A DNA stretch of 49,865 nucleotides from Candidatus Methanobinarius endosymbioticus. Its GTDB lineage: Archaea > Methanobacteriota > Methanobacteria > Methanobacteriales > Methanobacteriaceae. The stretch's first letter is position 1, and the number at the start of each line of letters is the position of its first letter. This document shows, in pieces, positions 38,837 to 48,642 of this stretch. The stretch is from contig NIZT01000009.1 in NCBI GenBank assembly GCA_003315655.1, positions 1 to 49,865 of the forward strand, read 5' to 3'. Both the position numbers and the translations under genes were made by a program. Under the pieces are notes generated by a model, which was given only the letters and a program-made list of their open reading frames with translations, made no database searches and was not told where the DNA came from.

Positions 38837-41164
38837 ATGTTAACAATGCAAAAAGAGACAAAAATTGTAGATAATCTACCAAATAAAGTTAAAATCTGCG
38901 TTAAAAAAAATAATGGAATAATGGAGAGATTTAGCTATGAAAAATTAGTTAAATCATTGATAATGGTTGAAACTCCTTATTTTGAGTCAGATAGGATTGT
39001 TTCTGATGTTATTTCTTCTGTTTATGACGGCATATCAACCAAAGAAATAAAAAAAATAGTTTATGAACTATTGTCAGAAATTGATGAAGAGTCTGCTAAT
39101 AAATATTTAGCTGCAACAACTTTAAAAGTTAGAACTTCTAAGGATAAAATAGAATCTTTTGATTTAGCTAAAATTGCTAATACATTGATTCAAGAAACGG
39201 GATCTTCTCAAGAAACTGCTTTTGAAATTGCTTCTCAAGTTTGGAAGGAACTTAAAAAGCTAAATGTAGAATATCTTACTGCTCCAATGATAAGGGAAAT
39301 TGTAAACACAAAACTCGTTGAACACGGATTAGAAGATTTAAGAAATAGATATACTCGCTTAGGTATACCTGTTTACAATATCACTTCTTTAATTGAAAAT
39401 GGATCTCGTGACAATGCAAATATGATACATAATCCAGAAAGTGTTCATAAATATGTTGCTGATGAAGCTTTAAAACAATATGCTTTATTACATATGCTTC
39501 CATCAGAATTAGCTGATGCTCATATGTCTGGAGATATTCATATTCATGACCTTGAATTCTTTGCTGGAAGACCAGTTAACTGTATGCAACATGATATCCG
39601 CACTTTCATTAAATATGGTCTTAAAGTAGATGGTACAGGTGATCATACTTCTGTGGCAGGTCCTCCAAATCATATTGAAACTTTAATGAATCATACTGGT
39701 GAAATTATGCTTGCAGCACAACAAAATATGTCTGGAGGACAATCTATGTCTCTTTGGAATGTTTTCGTTGCTCCTTTTGCAAGAGGTTTACCTTATCCAA
39801 AGATTAAACAAGCTGTTGAAATGTTAATTTACAATCTTAACATGGCATATGCAGCAAGAGGTTCTCAAGTTCCATTTACAAGTATGAATTTAGAATTTGG
39901 TGTTCCTAAGTTTCTCCAAGATGTAACTGCATATGGTCCTAAAGGACAAGCTGTAGGAACTTATGGTGATTTTGAAGAAGAAACTCAAATGCTTCAAAGA
40001 GCATTTACTGAAATATTGCTTAAAGGAGATTCTGATGGAAAACCTCATCTTTTCCCTAATACAATTTATACACTTAGAGAAGAATCTTTAAAAAGTGAAT
40101 ATGAAGAAGATTTAATGAAAGTTCATGAACTTTCAGCTAAATATGGTTCTTCTTACTTTGCTAACATGTTACCTGATTATAGGGGTAAAATGGCTAATTA
40201 TATGGGTTGTAGAACTTGTCTCCAAGATAATTGGACTGGCGATTGGGAGAAAGATTGTTTTAGAACAGGAAATCTTGCTTATATTACCTTAAATTTCCCA
40301 AGAATAGCTTATCAATCCAGAGATGAATCTGAAGTTTTCGAATATATTGATTCTTATATGGATTTAGGTATTAATGCATTAAATATCAGAAGAGAACAAG
40401 GATTAAATTGTTTAAATAATTATAATTTATTACCTTTCCTTAAACAAGATGTTGAAGGTGAAAACTATTATAGAATCGAAAATTCAACTATGTCATTTGG
40501 TTTTGTAGGTTTAAACGAAATGTTAATGTCTTTATTTGGAGCAGGAATTGATGATCCTAATTCTAATAAATTTGGTGTTAAAATATTAGAATATATAAAT
40601 AAGAGAGCTGAAGAACTCAAAAAAGAAACTGGTCTTAGATGGACTATATTGCAAACACCTGCTGAATCCACAGCATATAGATTTGCAACATTCGATCAAG
40701 AAAAATTCTCTGATAGTGTGATCAGTCAAGGAGAAGCTGGAGCTAGTTATTATACTAACTCTTCGCATGTTCCAGTTAATTCTGATACTTCTCTTGTTGA
40801 TAAAATTAAAATTGAAGAAAAATACCATCCTTTAACTGGTGGAGGTCATATTTTCCATGCATTTATGGGTGAATCTTACTCTGATCCAGAATCATTGATG
40901 AGTTTAACTAATAAAATAGCTAGAAAGTCTGATATTGGTTTCTGGGCTTATAGTTCAGCTTTAAGTTTCTGTATTAAATGTAAGACTCTTATGAAAGGAT
41001 TAAATTATCAATGTCCAACTTGTGGTGAACGTGATGATGTCGAATGGTATGACAGAATTACAGGATATGTTCAACAAGTAGGAAGAGCTAAATCTTCCTC
41101 TGGCGGATGGAACTATGGTAAAAGACAAGAACTTTTAGACAGAAAAAGATTTGACAATTATTGA
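38837..41164 (+). CDS. nrdD: Anaerobic (class III) ribonucleoside-triphosphate reductase
   Basis: A complete 775-residue enzyme making dNTPs by glycyl-radical chemistry. Residues about 18-105 form an ATP-cone allosteric domain (IMERFSYEKLVKSLIM; SANKYLAATTLKVRT). The catalytic barrel has GDIHIHDLEFFAGRPVNCMQ with the thiyl-radical Cys and later conserved loops. The C-terminus carries a four-Cys zinc site (CIKCKTLMKG...CPTCG) and the glycyl-radical loop RITGYVQQVG near the end. The activase NrdG is not in the window. ATG 38837 is chosen as first in frame; an alternative ATG follows three codons later. Intact. Confidence 0.96.
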   Translation: MLTMQKETKIVDNLPNKVKICVKKNNGIMERFSYEKLVKSLIMVETPYFESDRIVSDVISSVYDGISTKEIKKIVYELLSEIDEESANKYLAATTLKVRTSKDKIESFDLAKIANTLIQETGSSQETAFEIASQVWKELKKLNVEYLTAPMIREIVNTKLVEHGLEDLRNRYTRLGIPVYNITSLIENGSRDNANMIHNPESVHKYVADEALKQYALLHMLPSELADAHMSGDIHIHDLEFFAGRPVNCMQHDIRTFIKYGLKVDGTGDHTSVAGPPNHIETLMNHTGEIMLAAQQNMSGGQSMSLWNVFVAPFARGLPYPKIKQAVEMLIYNLNMAYAARGSQVPFTSMNLEFGVPKFLQDVTAYGPKGQAVGTYGDFEEETQMLQRAFTEILLKGDSDGKPHLFPNTIYTLREESLKSEYEEDLMKVHELSAKYGSSYFANMLPDYRGKMANYMGCRTCLQDNWTGDWEKDCFRTGNLAYITLNFPRIAYQSRDESEVFEYIDSYMDLGINALNIRREQGLNCLNNYNLLPFLKQDVEGENYYRIENSTMSFGFVGLNEMLMSLFGAGIDDPNSNKFGVKILEYINKRAEELKKETGLRWTILQTPAESTAYRFATFDQEKFSDSVISQGEAGASYYTNSSHVPVNSDTSLVDKIKIEEKYHPLTGGGHIFHAFMGESYSDPESLMSLTNKIARKSDIGFWAYSSALSFCIKCKTLMKGLNYQCPTCGERDDVEWYDRITGYVQQVGRAKSSSGGWNYGKRQELLDRKRFDNY

Positions 41165-41400
41165 TACTTTCAATTAATTTACTCTATTTTTTTATTTTAA
41201 TTTTACATTATTTTACTTTATTTCTTACTTTTATTTATTTTCATTTTTTTATCATTATTATTTAGTTAATTTTTCTTTCTTTTTCCATTTAATTTTTTTT
41301 TCATTATTTTATAATTTTAAATTTTTTAATATCTTATTTAATATTATAACTATTTTTAATAATTTGTACATTTTAATTATTTTTCAAAATTTTATAAAAA
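41165..41400 (+). terminator. T-rich termination region after nrdD
   Basis: Repeated T runs of five to eight bases on the coding strand follow the nrdD stop for over 150 bases, typical of archaeal U-rich termination. Confidence 0.45.
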
Positions 41401-41417
41401 ACATTATGTATAAAAAT

Positions 41418-41441
41418 GTACTACAAAGGTTTAAATAGTAC
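41418..41441 (+). promoter_or_regulatory. trp promoter with GTACT/AGTAC dyad flanking the TATA box
   Basis: GTACT (41418-41422) and AGTAC (41437-41441) form an inverted repeat around ACAAAGGTTTAAAT, which contains a BRE-like CAAAGG and the TATA-like TTTAAATA. The left half reads TGTACT, close to the TGTACA TRP box bound by TrpY in Methanothermobacter. The first gene downstream is the dead trpE. Confidence 0.45.
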
Positions 41442-41517
41442 TTTATACAATTTATTAATACAGTATATATAATAAAATTATCATGATATTATATAAAAAA
41501 AGAATAAAGGTATAGTA

Positions 41518-42925
41518 TGATTTTCCCTTCATTAAACAAATTGAAAGAATTAAATAAAAAAGATAATTATAAATGTATTCCTATAGGATATTAAATTCTT
41601 TCAGACATTAAAACACCTATAGAAGTGCTAAAAATTTGAAAGAAAATGATAATCAATTTAGATAAAAAAACTAAAAATCCTGGAAAACATAAAGGAAATA
41701 ATAAATGAAAATAAAAGTCCTGAACTATCTGGATTTTCTCCATTTACAGGGGATTAGTGGGATATTTTGCTTTTGATTACATTAAATATGTAGAACCTTC
41801 CATTGATTTTGATTCTATTAATAAAAAAGAAAAAAAAGATATTATAGCTAAAAATAAAGACTCATTTGAAAAATCATTTGATGAATCATTTAAAGATTTT
41901 GATTTGATGTTGTTTGATAAAATTATTGTTTTTGATAATTTTAAACAGAAAATAATTCTAAGTGTTAATATTAAAACTGAAAATTTAGAAAAAGAATATG
42001 AAATAGGAATTAATATTGTTAAGAACGATATTATTAAAAATAAAATTAATTTCCGATTAAAAAATAAATTTAAACCATTATTTTCAAAGAAAAAATATGC
42101 AAAAATGGTTGAAAAAGCTAAAAATTATAAAAGAAAGGAGCTATCTTTCAAGTTGTGTTATCCAATCCTTTGTCTTGTGAAATTGAAGGAAGTTTATTAG
42201 ATACTTATAGGATACTTAGAACAACTAATCCTTCTCCTTATATGTTTTATTTCTCTAGTGATAATATTGAAATAGCTGGTGCTTCACCTGAAACTTTTGT
42301 AAAACTTCAAAAAGATCATTTATATACATTTCCTTTAGCTGGTACTAAACCTAGGGGAAAAAATTATGAAGAAGATAAAAAATTAGAAGAAGAACTTCTT
42401 AGTGATGAAAAAGAGCTTGCAGAACATAATATGTTAGTTGATCTTGGAAGAAATGATCTTGGTAAAATTAGTGAATTTGGTTCTGTTAAACTCGAAAAAT
42501 ATCTTAACATTGAAAGATTTTCTCATGTTATGCATATTGGTTCAACAGTAACTGGAAAACTAAGAAAAGATAAGATTTCTTAGATGTTATTGCTGCTATT
42601 CTTCCTGCAGGAACATTATCCGGGGCACCGAAAATCAGAGCTTGTGAAATTATAAATGAATTAAAAAAGAATAAAAGAGGTATTTATGTAGGAGTTAATT
42701 GGTTATATAAGTTTATCTGAAAATTTAAATACTTGTATAGTTATTAAATTAGCTTTTGCAAAAGTTAATAAAGTATTTACACGTTCAGGTGCAGGAATTG
42801 TTGTAGATAGTGTTCCAGAGCTAGAATTTGAAGAATGTATGAATAAAGCTAAAGCAGTTTTAAATGCTTTGAAATTAGCTGAAAACATGAATAATACTGA
42901 AATAAAAACTGAAATTGAAATTTAA
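41518..42925 (+). pseudogene. trpE: Anthranilate synthase component I, disrupted
   Basis: The start MIFPSLNKLKELNKKDNYKC is followed by TAA at about 41592 and a stop and frameshifts near 41635-41700. FSPFTG and GYFAFDYIKYVEPSIDFDSI lead into the variable middle; the frame breaks again near 42135 (EGDIFQVVLSNPLSCEIEGS expected across it), near 42580 and near 42700. Conserved chorismate-binding motifs persist: [56 protein letters not shown] and FTRSGAGIVVDSVPELEFEE. TrpE with TrpG makes anthranilate from chorismate and glutamine. At least five lesions rule out function. Confidence 0.93.
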
Positions 42926-42958
42926 TAATAATAATATTGATACTAATTGGATGATAAT

Positions 42959-43541
42959 ATGATTTTACTTATAGATAATCATGATAGCTTTTCTTATAAT
43001 TTATATCAAATGATTGGTGAGATAAATCCTGATATAAAAGTTGTACGTAATGCTGAGATAGATTTAGACGATATTGATGATATTAATCCTGATCATATAG
43101 TTATATCTCCTGGTTCTGGAAAACCCATTGATGGAGGAATTTCTATTGATCTTGTTAAGAAATTTTACAAAAAAATTCCTATTTTGGGAATTTATTTAGG
43201 TAATCAATGTATTTTTCAAGTTTTTGGAGGAAAATAAGCTATTCAAAAAACTAGTTCATGGTAAAACTTCCTTTGTTGAAATAGATAATAAAAATCCATT
43301 GTTTAAAAATATAACTAATGAAATTGTTGTAGGTCGTTATCATTCTCTTTCTAGAGAAAAAAATTCATTACCTAATGATATTTCCATCATGGCAGAATCA
43401 AAAGATGATCATGAAATAATGGGAATAAAACACAATAAATATCCAGTTTATGGTCTTCAATTTCACACAGAATCAATATTAAGTCCAGTTGGACCAACTA
43501 CACTAAAAAATTTTTTAAACATTGTTAGAAATATATTATAA
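42959..43541 (+). pseudogene. trpG: Anthranilate synthase glutamine amidotransferase component, inactivated
   Basis: Begins MILLIDNHDSFSYNLYQMIG, the usual start of TrpG. The nucleophile elbow, normally LGxCLGHQ, reads LGIYLGNQCIFQVFGGK: the catalytic Cys is Tyr and the adjacent His is Asn, each a one-base change. TAA follows at 43235-43237, with a frameshift into SYSKKLVHGKTSF... and the class I amidotransferase end YGLQFHTESILSPVG, where His and Glu of the triad remain (Thr replaces the usual Pro). So glutaminase activity was lost by point mutation as well as by frameshift. Start ATG 42959 follows GGATGATAAT; an in-frame TTG at 42947 is less likely. Confidence 0.92.
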
Positions 43542-43558
43542 TAAGGAATGGTGTTATC

Positions 43559-43630
43559 ATTATAAAAGAAGCTATTTTAAAATTAGCAAAAAATCAAGAT
43601 ATTTCCTATGAAATGGCTGAAAATTGTGAT
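43559..43630 (+). pseudogene. trpD: 5' stub of anthranilate phosphoribosyltransferase
   Basis: After GGTGTTATC the frame reads IIKEAILKLAKNQDISYEMA, matching the conserved N-terminal helix of TrpD, with ATT where the start ATG would be. It ends abruptly near CDIPPPS-stop, where unrelated minus-strand sequence begins. The rest of trpD and any further trp genes are deleted. It follows trpG by 20 bases, as expected for a trpEGD operon. Confidence 0.6.
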
Positions 43631-43636
43631 ATCCCT

Positions 43637-43892
43637 CCCCCTTCTTGAGAAAGTCCGAAATTTTCTTTTCTATATTTAATAATGAGTTTTTTAGTGCGCA
43701 ATTCTTCATAGTTTTATTAGTAGTTTTAAAATTTTCATCAGGTAATTTCTTATAAATAGTATGAACTGCTACGTTTTTATTAACTGAAACTTTTCATTCT
43801 CCCCATAACTTTTAAACTAGTTTTTTCTTCATCAGACAAAGTATTTAAAATGGTAATTATTTTTCATGTCGAGAAGAATCTGAGGTTTTCAT
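43637..43892 (-). pseudogene. Decayed small, possibly winged-helix protein (third gene of HTH-DUF3467 operon)
   Basis: On the minus strand GGAGTTTTC precedes ATG 43892 just downstream of the DUF3467 gene. Fragments in three frames, ITILNTLSDEEKTSLKVMG, VSVNKNVAVHTIYKKLPDEN and YEELRTKKLIIKYRKENFGL, read together like a helix-turn-helix with a basic wing. Several stops and frameshifts destroy it, and its 3' end abuts the trpD stub, so one deletion may have removed both gene ends. The winged-helix reading is tentative. Confidence 0.4.
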
Positions 43893-43909
43893 GAAAACTC
43901 CATATTTAT

Positions 43910-44221
43910 TTAATTAGACGAATTTTCAACTGGTTCACAGAAGTCTTTTTTATATTTTTCAACTTCCTTAAGTAATAAATTAGCTATGCTTTCAGCAACC
44001 TGAGGATGAAGAACCAATTCACATTTAGCATTTCTAACTGTAGGAATGTGTCTTTCAACTAAATATTCCTCACTTTTAACTATTTCATCATTAAAAAGTA
44101 ATAATCTTATATTAAAAGGAGTACTAAACGATGCTCCAATCGTTGCATATATTTCAGGAGTATTTGGAGGAATTATAGTTAAATTTTCAGTTTCTATATT
44201 TTCATTATTTCCTTCTTTCAT
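43910..44221 (-). CDS. DUF3467-family protein
   Basis: 103 residues. The region NTPEIYATIGASFSTPFNIR through HPQVAESIANLLLKEVEKYK has the shape of DUF3467, a small domain of unknown function common in methanogens. I start at ATG 44221 because GGAGG is spaced eight bases upstream within the end of the previous gene; a longer reading from 44266 would overlap that gene. It begins one base after the HTH gene's stop, so the two are translationally coupled. Intact. Confidence 0.65.
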   Translation of the reverse strand: MKEGNNENIETENLTIIPPNTPEIYATIGASFSTPFNIRLLLFNDEIVKSEEYLVERHIPTVRNAKCELVLHPQVAESIANLLLKEVEKYKKDFCEPVENSSN

Positions 44222-44222
44222 A

Positions 44223-44645
44223 TTATTTGCCTCCACATTGAATTTCTTTTGAAAAATTAACATCAAAATGAATTTGAGATTTATTTTTAACTACACTCTT
44301 ATTTACAGGAATAATGTTTTGATGATTTTTATTCTCAACCTTGGAAAATATTACATTATGAAAGCTGTACTTTCTATCTTTTCTAATATATTCTGCATTA
44401 TCAATAATAGATAAATTTAAAGCTCTTTTATCATCTTCTTTCAACATATATTTAGTTGATTTACCTTCAATTTTTTCCAATAGTTCAATGTCATCTAACT
44501 GCTTAATATGTGTATATACAGATTTTTCTGAAACATTACTCATCCTAGCAACTTCAGAAACTTTTAGAAATATACCCCAATTAGAGATAAACTCTTCAAG
44601 TATTTTGACTCTTGTAGTATCTCCAAATATCTCAGTTAAAATCAT
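44223..44645 (-). CDS. Winged helix-turn-helix regulator
   Basis: A 140-residue protein with an N-terminal ArsR-like DNA-binding domain: FGDTTRVKILEEFISNWGIF, SEVARMSNVSEKSVYTHIKQ (recognition helix) and LLEKIEGKSTKYML (wing). The C-terminal half is polar with no Cys metal site apart from one near the end. It heads an operon with the DUF3467 gene and a decayed third gene. ATG 44645 is preceded by AGAGG at slightly long spacing. A TATA box lies about 65 bases upstream. Confidence 0.75.
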   Translation of the reverse strand: MILTEIFGDTTRVKILEEFISNWGIFLKVSEVARMSNVSEKSVYTHIKQLDDIELLEKIEGKSTKYMLKEDDKRALNLSIIDNAEYIRKDRKYSFHNVIFSKVENKNHQNIIPVNKSVVKNKSQIHFDVNFSKEIQCGGK

Positions 44646-44708
44646 TTTTTACCATTTTCCTCTTTTTTATTTTCAGTATTCGAGTGTTATACTTTATTGA
44701 TTACATAA

Positions 44709-44716
44709 TATATAAA
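44709..44716 (-). promoter_or_regulatory. TATA box of the HTH-DUF3467 operon
   Basis: On the minus strand the sequence reads TTTATATA, about 65 bases before the start codon, giving a leader of about 40 bases. Confidence 0.5.
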
Positions 44717-45038
44717 TTTTACTTTTTTTACAATCGTCTGAAAAAAATTACAAAATTACAAAATAAAATCAATATCTACTCTAAGCAATTAGAAAAATAA
44801 AAAAGTAAAAAACTAGAAAATTTTATTATATTGCATTTTTAATTCTTTATCATTTTAAATTTGAATTTGTTTTATGCTGGAAAATTAATTATTATATTAT
44901 TCTATAAATACATTTAAAATGCTGTTATTGAGGCTAATAATGTATATTTCAATTATTTATTCAGCTGAATGTTAAATAAAAATAAATAATAAAAAATATT
45001 TGAAATTCTAAAAATAAGATAAAAAGAGGGTTAAATAA

Positions 45039-45080
45039 TTAATTGCACTCGAATAATTGTTTGCTTGATAGTTTTTGCAA
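45039..45080 (-). CDS. Possible 13-aa leader peptide behind a perfect Shine-Dalgarno site
   Basis: GGAGGTGA (minus strand of 45086-45093) is followed after five bases by TTG and the frame MQKLSSKQLFECN-stop. The site matches the 16S 3' end over eight bases, as strong as any in the window. It may be a leader peptide or the surviving 5' end of a lost gene; nothing recognisable follows. Confidence 0.3.
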   Translation of the reverse strand: MQKLSSKQLFECN

Positions 45081-45326
45081 ATTTTTCACCTCCTTTTTCA
45101 TTTAGTTTTAATTTTTTTATTCAATTTGTATGTATCACGATTTTTTAAGATCATATTATCACTTTCTTTATAAAATTATTTTATTTTCAATATATTTTTT
45201 GATCAATTCTATGAATTATTGCTTATTAATGAGTATTCATTACGTAATTTATTGAAAAAAATTATTATAATTCATGAGAATTATGAATTAGATAATATAT
45301 TTTTCAAATGAGTACTTGCTATCATA

Positions 45327-45404
45327 TTTATTAATCAGGAGAAAATTAGACCAAAACATATTGAAAATAAAATAATTTTAGCTAATTTTCTGCTCATTAA
45401 TAAA
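45327..45404. repeat. 23-bp imperfect inverted repeat with 32-base loop
   Basis: Left arm 45327-45349 and right arm 45382-45404 pair at 21 of 23 positions (core AGAAAATTAG/CTAATTTTCT, outer TTTATTAAT/ATTAATAAA). It could fold as a long hairpin or be the ends of a tiny element. No coding sequence inside. Confidence 0.75.
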
Positions 45405-45574
45405 AAAAATAATTCGTTATATAGTTGTATATAGTAACAAAGAAAAAGAATTTCCATTTATTTTACTTATTACTATTTTTAATATATTAAAATCTATTTT
45501 ATACTATATAACTTATTATTTTTATTTTTTATAATTAATGAATAATGTTCGCTCATGTTTATTCGGAGGTGAAC

Positions 45575-45607
45575 ATGGCAAATTATTCATTTTATAATTT
45601 ATTTTAG
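45575..45607 (+). CDS. Possible 10-aa ORF behind a perfect Shine-Dalgarno site
   Basis: GGAGGTGA at 45565-45572 precedes ATG 45575; the frame is MANYSFYNLF-stop. As with the minus-strand case, the strong site with almost no reading frame suggests a leader peptide or gene remnant. Confidence 0.25.
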   Translation: MANYSFYNLF

Positions 45608-45753
45608 TCAAATTTTAATTATTATATAATGATTAAATTTTTTTATGAAAATTATTAATATTATACAACTATATAACGAAGACGATCTTTTGAAAAATAA
45701 ATCAAATATTATATTAAAATTTGTTCATTTTTTCTAATAATTAAATTTAATTT

Positions 45754-47340
45754 CTATTCTTTCATTCTCAATCTTTTGACTAAAAAATCTTTATCTAATG
45801 ATAGAAGGAATGAAGCTGCTTTAGGGCCGTGTTTTTGTCCAAGAATCATTTTATAAATAGCTTGGAATGCTTTTTGTGGTTTTAATTCATGACTATTTAA
45901 AATTTCATACATTTCATCATGTAAATTTTCAGCAGAGTTAAATTCTTTTTCTTCTATTAAATTAGCTAAGTCTCCAAGAAATGCTTTTTGTTCATAAGCT
46001 AATTCTAATCTCGGGATTTTTTTCATAACTTGGAATTTAACAAATTTAGGACCATATTTTTCTAACCAATTTTTCACTTCTTCAACTCTTTGTTTGAATT
46101 GATTTTTTTCTTTTTCATCTAGATCTTCAAAATTTTTGTTTTCAAAGCTTTTAATTAGTTGAGAATTCTTTTTAAGTATTTCAAATATTTTTTCTAAATT
46201 ATCTCCAGCTATTTGATAAGCTACTGTTAAAAATCTATAAGGAGGTCTAAATGGTAAATTTTCACCTTCATGTATTTGAGATATTTCATATATCTTTTTG
46301 AATTTTTTCTCTTCTTTTTCTGATGGAGCTTCTTCTTCATCAAAGAAAACTTTTTCAACTTTATAAAATTGCTCAATAAAATCAAGAAAAGCCATATTAG
46401 GTGAAAAATCTTTGTGTTTCATTGGTTTACTTCTAAATATGAAGTAGTTAAGGCTTTCAGCAGGCCCAATTTCTAACCATTCTTTAGGAGTAAAAAACAC
46501 TCCTTGAGATTTACTCATAGCTTCTCCATTCAGTGTAATCCATTCATAAGGAACTGGATATGGTGCTTTGTAATCGAATATTTCTTCAGATATTATTTTA
46601 CTAACATCATAAGATCCACCACTAGCTGCATGGTCTTTTCCAAATGGTTCACAAGTTACTTGAAATATTTTCCATCTAGCTGCCCATTCTACTCTCCAGG
46701 TTAATTTTCCATTACCTGAAGTAATATCCATATCTCCGTGATGACCACATTCACATTTATATGAGCTTTTATCGGTTTTTTCATCAAATGCATAGCTTGT
46801 TGTAGTATTTACTCTTCCACACTCATCACATATAGGGTTGTATGGTAGCCAATCTTCAGCTAATGGATGTTCTCTGTATTGATTAAAGATTTCTCTAATT
46901 TTATCAGCATTTTTTAAAGAAATTCTTATATATTCATCATAACTTCCATCTTTATACATTTCAAATCCAGATTTTGTTGTTAACTCGATTCCAAAATCAT
47001 CTAAAACATCTAAAAGAGGCTTTTCAAAATGTTCTACAAAATTATCACAACATCCGTTTGGACAAGGAATATTAGAGTAAGGCATACCTAGATATTTATC
47101 ATAGCTTTCTGGTAATGGATGGGGAACTTTTCTAAGTGGGTCATGATCATCAGCTATCCATAGAGTCTCTGACTTTTCACCCATTTCTCTTAATTTTTTA
47201 CCTACAACATTAGCTATAAATACATCACAGGAATTTCCAATATGTATTGATCCTGATATTGAGGTACCACTAGCAATAACATGTTTTTCCACATCATAAT
47301 CTTTTAATTCATCAGCTATTCTTTCTATCCAATGTTTCAT
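45754..47340 (-). CDS. lysS: Lysyl-tRNA synthetase, class I
   Basis: A complete 528-residue class I LysRS, the archaeal type unrelated to bacterial class II LysRS. It charges tRNA-Lys. [17 protein letters not shown] carries the HIGH-like motif near residue 33, and [20 protein letters not shown] the KMSKS-like loop near residue 280. Zinc-type Cys pairs appear in CDECGRVN and CECGHHGD. The C-terminal helical anticodon-binding region ends [12 protein letters not shown] 47340 follows GGTGAAATT. Intact, apparently monocistronic. Confidence 0.97.
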   Translation of the reverse strand: MKHWIERIADELKDYDVEKHVIASGTSISGSIHIGNSCDVFIANVVGKKLREMGEKSETLWIADDHDPLRKVPHPLPESYDKYLGMPYSNIPCPNGCCDNFVEHFEKPLLDVLDDFGIELTTKSGFEMYKDGSYDEYIRISLKNADKIREIFNQYREHPLAEDWLPYNPICDECGRVNTTTSYAFDEKTDKSSYKCECGHHGDMDITSGNGKLTWRVEWAARWKIFQVTCEPFGKDHAASGGSYDVSKIISEEIFDYKAPYPVPYEWITLNGEAMSKSQGVFFTPKEWLEIGPAESLNYFIFRSKPMKHKDFSPNMAFLDFIEQFYKVEKVFFDEEEAPSEKEEKKFKKIYEISQIHEGENLPFRPPYRFLTVAYQIAGDNLEKIFEILKKNSQLIKSFENKNFEDLDEKEKNQFKQRVEEVKNWLEKYGPKFVKFQVMKKIPRLELAYEQKAFLGDLANLIEEKEFNSAENLHDEMYEILNSHELKPQKAFQAIYKMILGQKHGPKAASFLLSLDKDFLVKRLRMKE

Positions 47341-47851
47341 AATTTCACCATAAATAAAAAGTTTAATTTTTTAATTCATTTTTATATAAAATAAGATAAA
47401 TTATTGTAATAATGTTATTTTTGTATTTCATTTATATTAATTATTAAATTTAAATTACATATCTATAAAAATAATATTAAATTCAATTATTAATTAAATC
47501 TTTAAAATATAATCATTTAAAGTATATCAATTATATTGGTTATATTCTAAATACCCTTAATTTTAGAGAATTATAATTAAAATAATATTCTTTTTGCATC
47601 ATATAATATTAAATAATATTAAAAATAGTACATTATATAATAACAGTATTTTATCTTTATTTTTAGTTCTTATAAAGATTAGTATAATATCTACAATATA
47701 TCTAAAAAATCTAAAATTTATATTTTATTATATTGGAAAATAAATTTGTTAATAACTAAAATAATTTAAAATTTGTATATAATTTAGTTATATCATAATT
47801 ATATACAACTTGAGTATAGAATATGATTCTATAAATTCAATAGATAAAAAT
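47341..47851. other. AT-rich intergenic region upstream of lysS
   Basis: No coding frame. It contains the lysS promoter region and the 3' side of the acyltransferase remnant; no notable dyad recognised. Confidence 0.4.
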
Positions 47852-48340
47852 TTATTTATCATATGTTGTTATTGGTTTTAATATTATCTTTTCAAGGAGT
47901 TTTAAAACTTTATTCATTGCATTAGTTACAACATCTCTGGATAATATGAAGATAATTACTGCAGTAGTGATTATAGTATATTATAGATAGTATTATACTA
48001 TACTTCACCATAATTCTAAAATAAGAACTCATAAAGTATTCATTAAGTATTCTTGCAAAGTAGAAATGTAATACATATACAGCTAATGAATTTGTTCCTA
48101 TTTTTGTTAAAAAGGCATGTTTATTTGTTGTTAGGTAAAGAATTATTATAACTGTTACTAAAGAACATAACATATAAAATGCTCTTATTAAAATTCCTAT
48201 TTTATTACCAATTCCCATTTCTGCATAACTAACTCCGAAATCAAAGAAATCCATAGGCTATCCTCTGAATATATAAGCCACACCTATAAAGAACAATATT
48301 AATAATATATTACCCATTTAAAAATTGTAAAAAATCTCTA
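47852..48340 (-). pseudogene. C-terminal remnant of a membrane acyltransferase (acyltransferase 3-like)
   Basis: The minus strand retains the last helices of an OafA/fucose-4-O-acetylase-like protein: NILLILFFIGVAYIFRG, FGVSYAEMGIGNKIGILIRA, VTVIIILYLTTNKHAFLTKI, then GTNSLAVYVLHFYFARILNE, a segment typical of the family near its C-terminus. The frame is broken at about 48255 and near 47990, where the true tail ITTAVIIFILSRDVVTNAMN continues to the stop at 47852. The N-terminal catalytic part is missing entirely. These enzymes O-acylate surface glycans, so loss fits degradation of surface genes. Confidence 0.65.
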
Positions 48341-48642
48341 ATTTTAATCATGATCTTTTAAATTAGAGAATAATATGTTAAATTATATCATTCTAAAGTA
48401 ATTAAAGTTATCGATAGTTAACTAAAATTTAAATAAATTATTGATGTTGAAATGAATAAGTGTTTAAAATCTAAAAATATTTAATAATATTTATATATAC
48501 TACAATCATAATACCATATAGAACAAGGATTATTTATATAAATTTATTCATAAAAAATATTCATTTGAATTTATTTTATTAAAATACTTATTAAAATATA
48601 GTTTAATGAATTATTTGTTTCATTATTTAAGAGAATATTTGA

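Larger units (their letters stand above)
44717..45753. other. Noncoding block with dyads and two tiny ORFs
   Basis: About 1 kb without a normal gene. It contains two very short frames behind perfect GGAGGTGA sites, a 23-bp inverted repeat, and smaller dyads: TAATGAGTATTCATTA (about 45225-45240) and TAATTCAT/ATGAATTA (about 45269-45292). Repeated AATGAGTA/TCATTAAT words are scattered through 45220-45400. The last part is the 3' region of lysS. Confidence 0.5.

Noticed and set aside
45327-45404. Insertion sequence ends
   Set aside because: The inverted repeat encloses only 32 bases and there is no transposase or clear target duplication nearby.
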